Positions 20,150-26,880 of a stretch of DNA of 42,002 nt are shown here, one piece after another. Both the position numbers and the translations under genes were made by a program. This stretch comes from an uncultured Christensenellaceae bacterium (GTDB lineage Bacteria > Bacillota > Clostridia > Christensenellales > Aristaeellaceae): assembly GCA_905234985.1 (NCBI GenBank), contig CAJOJQ010000025.1:1-42002 (forward strand), in the 5' to 3' direction. The notes under the pieces were generated by a model. It ran no database searches, had not been told where the DNA came from, and was given only the letters and a program-made list of their open reading frames with translations. The stretch's first letter is position 1, and every line of letters begins with the position of its first letter.

Positions 20150-20188
20150 ATACCGCGCGGCGCTGATCCGTAAAGCGCCGCGCGGTAT
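20150..20188. terminator. Bidirectional terminator between glucan synthase and DUF362 genes
   Basis: A perfect 15-base stem, ATACCGCGCGGCGCT (20150-20164) with AGCGCCGCGCGGTAT (20174-20188), over a 9-base loop. On the plus strand CGTTTTATCTTTTT follows; on the minus strand TGTTTTTAT follows. It separates two convergent genes. Confidence 0.92.
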
Positions 20189-20200
20189 CGTTTTATCTTT

Positions 20201-21328
20201 TTACTTCACCGTAATCAGTTCGTAATCCCTTGTGCCCAGGCCGATCTTTTCCCCGTGGGCCAGGGTTTCCTTCCAATGCACGTTGGGGTTGCTGTCCTTG
20301 AAGTGGTCATTGTAATGGTGCCAGTCCGGCTTGGCTAAATTGTCCCCCAACTGGCTGTTGCGGAAGGGCGTGGCCTGCTGGCAGAGATCGACGCAGGCCT
20401 GATCCAGCGCCACCGGGTCAAAGGAGGCCAGCATGCCGATATTGGGCAGGATGGGCGCGTCGTTTTCCCCGTGGCAGTCGCAGTTGGGCGACACGTCCAT
20501 GATGATGCTGATATGGAAGCAGGGGCGGCCATGACAGACGGCCTGGGTGTATTCCGCCATTTTGCGGCAGAGCATGTCCCCGGCGCTGTCGTTCATGTTG
20601 CTGATGGCGTCAAAGGCGCAGGCCCCGATGCACCGGCCGCAGCCCTTGCAGATGGCCGGGTCGATGTACGCCTTGCGGTCTTCGCCGTAGGAAATGGCGT
20701 CGCTGCCGCATTCCTTGGCGCAGCGGCCACAGCCCCGGCAGGCGTCCTGATCCACTTCGGGGGTGCCGTCGTTATGCTGGTTCATCTTCCCCGCGCGGCT
20801 GCCGCAGCCCATACCAAGGTTTTTAATGGCTCCGCCGAAGCCGGTGGCCTCGTGGCCCTTGAAATGGCTCAGGGAAATCACGATATCCGCGTCCATGACC
20901 GCCCGGCCAATAAGGGCGGTCTTGCAGTATTCGCCGTTGTGAACCGGCACCTCAATGTCGTCCGTGCCCCGCAGGCCGTCGCCGATGATGATGTGGCAGC
21001 CGGTGGTGACGCTGTTGAAGCCGTTGATCTCCGCGTTCAGCAGGTGATCCACCGCGTTTTTCCGGCTGCCGGGATAGAGGGTGTTGCAGTCCGTCAGGAA
21101 GGGCTTGCCGCCCAATTCCTTGATGACGTCGGCCACAGCCTTCACGTAATTGGGCCGCAGATAGGCGAAGTTGCCCAACTCGCCAAAGTGCATTTTGATG
21201 GCGACGAATTTGCCGTCAAAATCAATGTCGCCGATGCCGGCCTTTTTGATGAGCCGCTGGAGCTTCACGCCCTGGCTCACCCCTAAACGGGTGCGGAAAT
21301 CCGTAAAGTACACCTTTGCCTTGCTCAT
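20201..21328 (-). CDS. DUF362-domain protein with two 4Fe-4S clusters
   Basis: A 375-residue iron-sulfur protein. An N-terminal DUF362 domain (AIKMHFGELGNFAYLRP, FLTDCNTLYPGSRKNAVDHL, SLSHFKGHEATGFGGAIKNLGMGCGSR) is interrupted by a bacterial ferredoxin segment at about 190-245 with CRGCGRCAKEC and CKGCGRCIGAC, then continues (SPNCDCHGENDAPILPNIGMLAS, DPVALDQACVDL). The reaction of this family is not established; an electron-transfer or redox role is likely. RBS AAGGAGGAAACGCA precedes the ATG. It starts 27 bases after the D-cysteine desulfhydrase-like gene and is probably co-transcribed with it. Confidence 0.88.
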   Translation of the reverse strand: MSKAKVYFTDFRTRLGVSQGVKLQRLIKKAGIGDIDFDGKFVAIKMHFGELGNFAYLRPNYVKAVADVIKELGGKPFLTDCNTLYPGSRKNAVDHLLNAEINGFNSVTTGCHIIIGDGLRGTDDIEVPVHNGEYCKTALIGRAVMDADIVISLSHFKGHEATGFGGAIKNLGMGCGSRAGKMNQHNDGTPEVDQDACRGCGRCAKECGSDAISYGEDRKAYIDPAICKGCGRCIGACAFDAISNMNDSAGDMLCRKMAEYTQAVCHGRPCFHISIIMDVSPNCDCHGENDAPILPNIGMLASFDPVALDQACVDLCQQATPFRNSQLGDNLAKPDWHHYNDHFKDSNPNVHWKETLAHGEKIGLGTRDYELITVK

Positions 21329-21355
21329 TGCGTTTCCTCCTTTATATTTCGCTTT

Positions 21356-22300
21356 TCACAGTACCGCAAACAATCCTCCCGTTCCGCCGGAATGGAGGAA
21401 CAGAACGCTTTCCGATTCCTGGAACATGCCTTCTTCCGCCATTTTCACAAGGCCCGCGAAGGCCTTGCCGGTATACACGGGGTCTAAGAAAATGCCTTCT
21501 TCCTTCGCCATCAGGGAAATGGTCTCGTTTCCCTCTTTGGAAGGAACGGCGTAGCCCGGGCCGCACATATCCACCAAATGATAGTCCTCCGGGCCGATTT
21601 CCACGTCGGCCTCCAGCAGCGCCGCCGCTTCCCGCATGAGTGCGGGGGTGATCTGATCGAAGGGGTCGGTATCCACCATCATGCCGTGTACCTTGGTTCC
21701 CGGCAGGAACAGCTTGGCCCCCAAGGCCATGCCCGCCATGGTGCCGCCGCTGCCCTCGGCGCAGACGATGTGGTCAAAATGAAGGCCTTGCTCGCTGATC
21801 TCTCTTGCGCAGTCCACATAACCCAGGGAACCCAAGGCGTTGGAGCCGCCGCAGGGGATTTTGTAATAGGGCACGCCTAACTTTTGGCCCACCCGATCCA
21901 TTTCCGCGTAAATGTCCGCGTAATCGTCGGTATCCATAAAGCGGACTTCCGTACCCATCAAATGCTCTAACAGCTGATTGCCCAGCCGCTCCGTCACGCC
22001 GCGCTTTTTCAGGATCAGGATGGGTTTTAGGCCCACCTTCCCGGCTGCCGCCGCGGTGAGCATGGCGTGGTTGGACTGCGCGCCGCCGGTGGTGAATACC
22101 ACCTGCGCGCCCTGCCGTTTGGCGTCCGCCAAAAGGAATTCCAGCTTCCTAACCTTGTTGCCGCCCAGGCCCAGGCCGGTCAGATCGTCCCGCTTGACGA
22201 ATACGTTGGTATGCAGCTTTTTGCTGATATGCTCCAATTTGTGAATGGGCGTGGGGAAAACGCCGAGAGGGATCCTGGGAAAAGAGCTGAATTGTTTCAT
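21356..22300 (-). CDS. dcyD: D-cysteine desulfhydrase / ACC deaminase family PLP enzyme
   Basis: A 314-residue fold-type II PLP enzyme. It carries the family N-terminus RIPLGVFPTPIHKLEHIS, the PLP lysine K49 in GLGLGGNKVRKLEFLLADA, the GGAQSNHAMLTAAAA substrate loop and the C-terminal LFLHSGGTGGLFAVL. DcyD converts D-cysteine to pyruvate, sulfide and ammonia; ACC deaminases of the same family open a cyclopropane ring, and sequence reading alone does not fully separate them, though DcyD is the commoner type in Clostridia. Its promoter contains a dyad (22330-22365). It lies in an operon with the DUF362 protein and is a second sulfur-related locus besides cysK. Confidence 0.85.
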   Translation of the reverse strand: MKQFSSFPRIPLGVFPTPIHKLEHISKKLHTNVFVKRDDLTGLGLGGNKVRKLEFLLADAKRQGAQVVFTTGGAQSNHAMLTAAAAGKVGLKPILILKKRGVTERLGNQLLEHLMGTEVRFMDTDDYADIYAEMDRVGQKLGVPYYKIPCGGSNALGSLGYVDCAREISEQGLHFDHIVCAEGSGGTMAGMALGAKLFLPGTKVHGMMVDTDPFDQITPALMREAAALLEADVEIGPEDYHLVDMCGPGYAVPSKEGNETISLMAKEEGIFLDPVYTGKAFAGLVKMAEEGMFQESESVLFLHSGGTGGLFAVL

Positions 22301-22329
22301 GAAGAACGGTTCCTTTCCTATTTATCTTA

Positions 22330-22370
22330 TCCCGCGTTTCTATTGTAACACAGGAAAACGCGGGATGCAA
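22330..22370 (-). promoter_or_regulatory. Promoter with dyad for dcyD-DUF362
   Basis: On the minus strand TTGCAT (22370-22365), a 17-base spacer and TACAAT (22347-22342). A perfect 10-base inverted repeat TCCCGCGTTT/AAACGCGGGA (22330-22339 and 22356-22365) brackets the -10 box, leaving 16 bases between arms. It could be an operator that spans the core promoter. Confidence 0.6.
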
Positions 22371-22435
22371 TGGCGTTTCTGTATAAATTTCCCATATCCA
22401 TGGAACTTTTTGATTGCGGCACCCCACGGCAGAAA

Positions 22436-22479
22436 AAAAGGCTTACCGCATCAAAGTCATTCGGTGCGGTAAGCCTTTT
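22436..22479. terminator. Bidirectional terminator-like hairpin
   Basis: AAAAGGCTTACCGCA (22436-22450) is complementary to TGCGGTAAGCCTTTT (22465-22479), a perfect 15-base stem over a 14-base loop, with an A-run before and a T-run after. On the minus strand it ends the XRE-regulator transcript before it reads into the dcyD promoter. Confidence 0.85.
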
Positions 22480-22561
22480 CTTTTTCACATAATTTCAGGA
22501 TTTCTTTGGGGGTTTTGCTTTGGTGCAGCCACAAGGCGTGGTTTTCTTCGCTGAATATCAC
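22457..22561 (-). CDS. Possible small ORF or gene remnant after the XRE gene
   Basis: A minus-strand frame reading VIFSEENHALWLHQSKTP, then KEILKLCEKEKAYRTE, ends at TGA 22459-22457, inside the terminator loop. The residues look protein-like, and the same frame remains open upstream across the XRE stop codon. The only start is GTG at 22561, with no ribosome site. It could be a small co-transcribed gene, the end of a gene shifted out of frame, or chance. I do not recognise the family. Confidence 0.3.
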   Translation of the reverse strand: MIFSEENHALWLHQSKTPKEILKLCEKEKAYRTE

Positions 22562-22578
22562 GGGGAAGAGACAGTTGC

Positions 22579-22833
22579 TTATTGGATTTCCTGCTCTGTT
22601 TCGTCAAACAGCTTACAGTCGAAAAACTGCCTCACCGTGATTCCGAGGCCATCGCAGATTTTTTTAATGGAAACAATACCGGGATTCATGCTTTTCCGGT
22701 TCAGCATGCTGTAAATGGTTGAAGGCGAAATTCCTGAAAGATTTGCAAGGCCGTTGATCGCAATATGTTTTTCTTTGCACAGGTCCACAATCCGAACGGC
22801 AACAGCTTCCTTGGTTTTCATATACGACCCCAT
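22579..22833 (-). CDS. XRE-family transcriptional regulator
   Basis: An 84-residue protein consisting almost only of a Cro/C1-type helix-turn-helix (VRIVDLCKEKHIAINGLANLSGISPSTIYSMLN, then IVSIKKICDGLGITVRQFFD) and a short acidic tail. It is divergent from the 22957 gene, and two 14-base palindromes lie in the region between them, the expected arrangement for an autoregulated switch. An alternative start is the ATG four codons in (MKTKEA). Confidence 0.85.
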   Translation of the reverse strand: MGSYMKTKEAVAVRIVDLCKEKHIAINGLANLSGISPSTIYSMLNRKSMNPGIVSIKKICDGLGITVRQFFDCKLFDETEQEIQ

Positions 22834-22887
22834 CCTCTCCGCGATTTATGGTTTTTTTCATTTTAGAAAAATCTGCGATAAATCGTG

Positions 22888-22938
22888 TGGGACATATCCC
22901 AAACCGGAAAAAGTATGATATAATTGGGATATATCCCA
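22888..22938 (+). promoter_or_regulatory. Promoter between two near-identical palindromic operators
   Basis: TGGGACATATCCCA (22888-22901) and TGGGATATATCCCA (22925-22938) differ at one base and are 37 bases apart centre to centre. A consensus -10 TATAAT (22919-22924) touches the second palindrome, and the expected -35 position (about 22897-22902) falls in the first and is non-consensus. A dimer of the neighbouring XRE protein bound at either site would block the promoter. Confidence 0.75.
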
Positions 22939-22956
22939 CGAAAGAGGTGTGAGAAA

Positions 22957-23268
22957 ATGGAGAATACAGGTACAGCGTACTTTATCCAACATCCCAGAGG
23001 AGTCAATGACCTGATCGTGCTGCACGACGTCGCCGATGAACGGCCTTATGAAATCGTGAAAGAGATACGATTGCAAGCCATTGATTTTGAGAACTTCATT
23101 ACGGACATGACTGTGGACAGGCAATTCATTGAAGATTACGCTTCCTTGTGTGATGATGGGGATGTAAAGAAATGCTTGGTCATTCGCGGACGCGACCCTG
23201 AATACGGTATTCTGGTACTGCCGGAAGCCAAATGCTATGTAGGCTGGGCGGCTTATATCCAGAAATAA
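22957..23268 (+). CDS. Small acidic protein of unknown function under XRE control
   Basis: A 103-residue soluble protein with no signal peptide or membrane segment (MENTGTAYFIQHPRG; CLVIRGRDPEYGILVLP near the end). I do not recognise a catalytic motif. The ATG at 22957 has AGAGGTG eight bases upstream; an in-frame TTG at 22924 would overlap the operator and is unlikely. It is divergent from the XRE gene and controlled by a promoter set between two palindromes. The pair could be a stress switch or the remains of a mobile-element module; no toxin fold is evident. Confidence 0.7.
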   Translation: MENTGTAYFIQHPRGVNDLIVLHDVADERPYEIVKEIRLQAIDFENFITDMTVDRQFIEDYASLCDDGDVKKCLVIRGRDPEYGILVLPEAKCYVGWAAYIQK

Positions 23269-23290
23269 AATCAAAGCACGCTGAAAAGAG

Positions 23291-23331
23291 CGCGGAGGAA
23301 TCAGCATAAAGCTGGCTTCCCGCGTTTTTTT
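23291..23331 (+). terminator. Terminator after the 22957 gene; gap 23269-23613
   Basis: An imperfect stem (CGCGG with CCGCG, and CAGC with GCTG, with bulges between) from 23291 to 23324 is followed by a run of T. The rest of the 345-base gap is AT-rich and has no gene I can support. It holds a possible -10 TATGAT at 23528-23533 about 80 bases before the hydrogenase operon, with a poor -35. Confidence 0.7.
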
Positions 23332-23613
23332 CTTAGGCTGGGTCTGTTCGCCATCCAGGAGAAAACAGCCCGCCAGGATGGGAAACCAGCTTCCATTTTT
23401 TTCTTTATTCCCCCATGCCGCCCATTTTTTCGCGTTTTCTCTCCAATTTCCAAAAAAATTAACAAATAACGCGAGGATTTTCTCCGGTTTTTTTCAAAAT
23501 GGGCGTGCATTCCGAAAAAAAATATGTTATGATAAAAGACGGTGTATGTTAGGATCGTATACCGCCATTTCGGAATCCATCCGAAGCAACAATGAAGGAG
23601 GTCTTAGACTGTC

Positions 23614-24096
23614 ATGCCGGACATGAAAGACAAGTATGAGCAGCTGAACCAGGTCATCGCCGAGCTGAAGGATCAGCCTGGCGCGCTGATGCCCGTGCTG
23701 CAAAAGGCGCAGGGGATTTTCGGCTGCGTGCCCATGGATGTGCAGAAGATCATCGCTGAGGGCTTGGGCGTCACGCTGAGCGAGGTCTACGGCGTCGCCA
23801 CGTTCTATTCCCAGTTCCGCCTGGAACCCAACGGCAAGTACACCATCAGCGTGTGCTTGGGCACCGCCTGCTACGTAAAGGGCAGCCAGAAGGTGCTGGA
23901 CCGCCTGAGCGAAGAGCTTGGCACCCCCGTGGGCAAAACCTCTCCGGACGGCCTGTTCACCCTGAACGCCACCCGCTGCTTAGGCGCCTGCGGTCTGGCC
24001 CCCGTTATGACCATCAACGACGAAGTGTACGGCCGTCTGGTGCCCGACGATATCCCCGGCATCCTGGCCAAGTACAGGGAGAAGGAGCAGGCGTAA
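23614..24096 (+). CDS. hydC: NAD-linked [FeFe] hydrogenase, HydC/NuoE-like 2Fe-2S subunit
   Basis: A 160-residue thioredoxin-fold 2Fe-2S protein of the NuoE family. The cluster ligands are C81-x4-C86 (CLGTAC) and C122-x3-C126 (CLGAC), preceded by the usual N-terminal helical part (GALMPVLQKAQGIFGCVP) and SEVYGVATFYSQFRL. In HydABC complexes this subunit transfers electrons within the bifurcating enzyme. ATG at 23614 follows AAGGAGG at a distance of 12. It is the first gene of a five-gene operon ending in hydA. Confidence 0.93.
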   Translation: MPDMKDKYEQLNQVIAELKDQPGALMPVLQKAQGIFGCVPMDVQKIIAEGLGVTLSEVYGVATFYSQFRLEPNGKYTISVCLGTACYVKGSQKVLDRLSEELGTPVGKTSPDGLFTLNATRCLGACGLAPVMTINDEVYGRLVPDDIPGILAKYREKEQA

Positions 24097-24100
24097 AGAG

Positions 24101-24655
24101 ATGCGCGATCTGTCCCTGCATATCCTGGACCTGATGCAGAACAGCATCCGCGCCCAGGCCAAGGCGGTTTCCCTGTCCGTGCTGCTGAAGGACGACGGCA
24201 TGCTCTCCGTCATCATCGAGGATGACGGCTGCGGCATGAGCGAGGAATTGCTTTCCCGCGTTACCTCCCCCTTCGCCACCACGCGCACCACAAGGAAGGT
24301 GGGGCTGGGCATTCCCATGATGGCGGAAAACTGCCGCCTCACCGGGGGCGACCTTTCCATCGAAAGCACCTTGGGGGTGGGGACGAAGCTCACCGCCACG
24401 CTGGACACGTCGTCCATCGACTGTCTGCCGCTGGGCGATCTGCCCGGCACCGTGACCACGTTGGTGACCATGAACCCGGACAAGCCCGAATTCACCCTGC
24501 ATTGCGCGTCTCCCAAGGGCGAAATGCGCTTCGATACTCGGGAGGTAAGGGAAGCCCTCGCGGGCGTACCCCTGAATGAACCGGAAGTTGCCGCATGGAT
24601 GCAGGAATCCCTGCGGGAAGAAATAGAACCGATCTTTGGAGGTGTCATCCTATGA
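24101..24655 (+). CDS. Histidine-kinase-like ATPase encoded in the hydrogenase operon
   Basis: A 184-residue protein with a GHKL ATP-binding domain: N-box LDLMQNSIRA, G1 box EDDGCGM, a G2-like GLGIPMM and GVGTKLTATL. It lacks a sensor region and the dimerisation/phospho-acceptor His domain, so it is not a full histidine kinase. Such stand-alone ATPases recur in clostridial hydrogenase operons between the NuoE-like and NuoF-like genes; their role is not known to me, and a regulatory or maturation role is a guess. Its stop overlaps the next start (ATGA at 24652-24655), so the two are translationally coupled. Confidence 0.82.
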   Translation: MRDLSLHILDLMQNSIRAQAKAVSLSVLLKDDGMLSVIIEDDGCGMSEELLSRVTSPFATTRTTRKVGLGIPMMAENCRLTGGDLSIESTLGVGTKLTATLDTSSIDCLPLGDLPGTVTTLVTMNPDKPEFTLHCASPKGEMRFDTREVREALAGVPLNEPEVAAWMQESLREEIEPIFGGVIL

Positions 24656-25026
24656 AATCTTTGGCTGAACTGCAGGCCATCCGCGAAAAGACCCTGAACC
24701 GCATCAACCTGCGCAAGGAAGATGAAGCCGAAGCCACCCGCGTGGTGATCGGCATGGCCACCTGCGGCATCGCCGCCGGCGCCCGTCCCGTGATGCTCGC
24801 TTTCATGGACGAGATCAGCAAGCGGGGCCTCAATCACGTCACCGTGTCCCAGACCGGCTGCATCGGTATGTGCCGCCTGGAACCCATGGTGGACGTGATC
24901 GTGCCCGGACAGGAAAAAGTCACCTACGTTCACATGACCCCCGAAAAGGTGGGCCGCGTGGTGGCGGAACACATCGTCAACGGGCGTCCCGTGGAAGAAT
25001 ACACCATCGGCGCCGCCGAGAAATAA
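24652..25026 (+). CDS. Small 2Fe-2S ferredoxin-like (thioredoxin-fold) protein of the hydrogenase operon
   Basis: A 124-residue protein with the motifs MATCGIAAGARP and SQTGCIGMCRLEP, typical of (2Fe-2S) ferredoxin domains related to the C-terminal part of NuoE. Only three cysteines are present in these motifs. The ATG at 24652 overlaps the previous stop and has TTGGAGGTG nine bases upstream; the longer upstream frame is read within the ATPase gene and is not the start. It is thought to pass electrons in the NADH-linked hydrogenase complex. Confidence 0.85.
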   Translation: MKSLAELQAIREKTLNRINLRKEDEAEATRVVIGMATCGIAAGARPVMLAFMDEISKRGLNHVTVSQTGCIGMCRLEPMVDVIVPGQEKVTYVHMTPEKVGRVVAEHIVNGRPVEEYTIGAAEK

Positions 25027-25058
25027 GCACCTGATGCTGTAATAGGGAGGAGAAGCTC

Positions 25059-26858
25059 ATGGATATCTATCGCGCTCACGTGCTCTGCTGCGGCGGCACC
25101 GGCTGTTCTTCGTCCGGCTCCGCTCAGCTGATCGAGCGTTTTGAACAGAAGATCAAGGAAAACGGCCTGGACAAAGAAGTCAAGGTCATCCGCACCGGCT
25201 GCTTCGGCCTGTGCGAAGCGGGTCCCGTGGTCATCGTGTACCCCGAAGGCACCTTCTATTCCCGGGTCAAGGTGGAAGACGTGGACGAAATCGTCACCGA
25301 ACACCTGCTCAAGGGCCGCAAGGTGCAGCACCTGGTATACAGCGACCACGCCACCCACGAACAGAACGCCAACAAGGGCCTGGCCGAAATTAACTTCTAT
25401 AAGCATCAGCATCGCATCGCCCTGCGCAACTGCGGCGTGATCGACCCCGAAAATATCGACGAATATCTGGCCTTCGACGGCTACAAAGCCCTGGAAAAGG
25501 CGCTCACCAGCATGACCCGGGAACAGGTCATCGACGAGATCCTGAAATCCGGTCTGCGCGGGCGCGGCGGCGGCGGTTTCCCCACCGGCCTCAAGTGGAA
25601 GTTCGCGGCGGCCTCCGTGGCGGATCAGAAGTACGTGGCCTGCAACGCCGACGAGGGCGACCCCGGCGCGTTCATGGACCGTTCCGTGCTGGAAGGCGAC
25701 CCCCATGCGGTTCTCGAAGCCATGGCCATCGCGGGCTATGCCATCGGAGCCAGCGAAGGGTATATTTACGTCCGCGCTGAGTATCCTATCGCTGTGAAGC
25801 GGCTGGAAATCGCCATCGGCCAGGCCCGGGAATACGGTCTGCTGGGTGAAAACATCTTTGAAACCGGCTTCAATTTCGACATCAAGATCCGCTTAGGCGC
25901 CGGCGCTTTCGTCTGCGGCGAAGAAACGGCCCTCATGCGCTCCATCGAAGGCAAGCGCGGCGAACCCACCCCCCGGCCTCCCTTCCCCGCCGTCAAGGGC
26001 CTGTTCGCCAAGCCCACCATGCTGAACAACGTGGAAACCTACGCCAATGTGGCCCAGATCATCCTGAACGGCGCGGACTGGTTCGCCGCTATGGGCACCG
26101 AAAAGAGCAAGGGCACCAAGGTGTTCGCCCTGGGCGGCAAGATCAACAACACCGGCCTGGTGGAAGTGCCCATGGGTACTCCCCTGCGCACCATCATCTA
26201 CGATATCGGCGGCGGCATCCCCAACGGCAAAAAGTTCAAGGCCGTGCAGACCGGCGGCCCCTCCGGCGGCTGTCTGCCCGCTGAACTGCTGGATACCCCC
26301 GTGGACTATGACAACCTGATCGCCGCGGGTTCCATGATGGGTTCCGGCGGTATGATCGTCATGGACGAAGACAACTGCATGGTCGACATCGCCCGCTTCT
26401 TCCTGGACTTCACCGTGGACGAGAGCTGCGGCAAGTGCGCGCCCTGCCGTATCGGCACCCGGCGTATGCTGGAAATCTTAGAGCGCATCGTCAACGGCAA
26501 GGGCGAGGAAGGCGACATCGAGAAGCTGGAAAACCTGGCCAAGACCATCAAGGCCACCGCGCTGTGCGGCCTGGGCCAGACCGCGCCCAACCCCGTGCTG
26601 TCCACCATCAAGTTCTTCCGTCACGAATATGAAGCCCATATCCGGGACAAGAAGTGCCCCGCGCATCATTGCCAGGCGCTGCTGAACTATGTGATTGATC
26701 CCGAGAAGTGCCGCGGCTGCACCGCCTGCGCCCGCGTCTGCCCCGGCGGCGCGATCTCCGGCGAAGTGAAGAAGCCCCACTCCATTGATCCTTCCAAGTG
26801 CCTCAAGTGCGGCGCTTGCATGGAGAAGTGCCGCTTCGGCGCCATCTCCAAAGTGTGA
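25059..26858 (+). CDS. hydB: NADH-binding subunit of bifurcating [FeFe] hydrogenase (HydB/NuoF type)
   Basis: A 599-residue flavoprotein. An N-terminal thioredoxin-like 2Fe-2S domain (CCGGTGCSSSGS, TGCFGLC) is followed by the NuoF core with the FMN/NADH glycine loop GLRGRGGGGFPTGLKW (about 165-180), YVACNADEGDPGAF, and the 4Fe-4S site ESCGKCAPCRIG. A C-terminal two-cluster ferredoxin ends the protein (CRGCTACARVCPGG; CLKCGACMEKC). In the HydABC complex it oxidises or reduces NAD(H) while linking to ferredoxin. The ATG at 25059 follows AGGGAGG. It is 23 bases upstream of hydA. Confidence 0.95.
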   Translation: MDIYRAHVLCCGGTGCSSSGSAQLIERFEQKIKENGLDKEVKVIRTGCFGLCEAGPVVIVYPEGTFYSRVKVEDVDEIVTEHLLKGRKVQHLVYSDHATHEQNANKGLAEINFYKHQHRIALRNCGVIDPENIDEYLAFDGYKALEKALTSMTREQVIDEILKSGLRGRGGGGFPTGLKWKFAAASVADQKYVACNADEGDPGAFMDRSVLEGDPHAVLEAMAIAGYAIGASEGYIYVRAEYPIAVKRLEIAIGQAREYGLLGENIFETGFNFDIKIRLGAGAFVCGEETALMRSIEGKRGEPTPRPPFPAVKGLFAKPTMLNNVETYANVAQIILNGADWFAAMGTEKSKGTKVFALGGKINNTGLVEVPMGTPLRTIIYDIGGGIPNGKKFKAVQTGGPSGGCLPAELLDTPVDYDNLIAAGSMMGSGGMIVMDEDNCMVDIARFFLDFTVDESCGKCAPCRIGTRRMLEILERIVNGKGEEGDIEKLENLAKTIKATALCGLGQTAPNPVLSTIKFFRHEYEAHIRDKKCPAHHCQALLNYVIDPEKCRGCTACARVCPGGAISGEVKKPHSIDPSKCLKCGACMEKCRFGAISKV

Positions 26859-26880
26859 TTCTGGCAAGGAGGAAAAAGAA

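Noticed and set aside
22957..23268. Toxin of a toxin-antitoxin pair
   Set aside because: Divergent rather than tandem arrangement and no known toxin fold visible; left as unknown.
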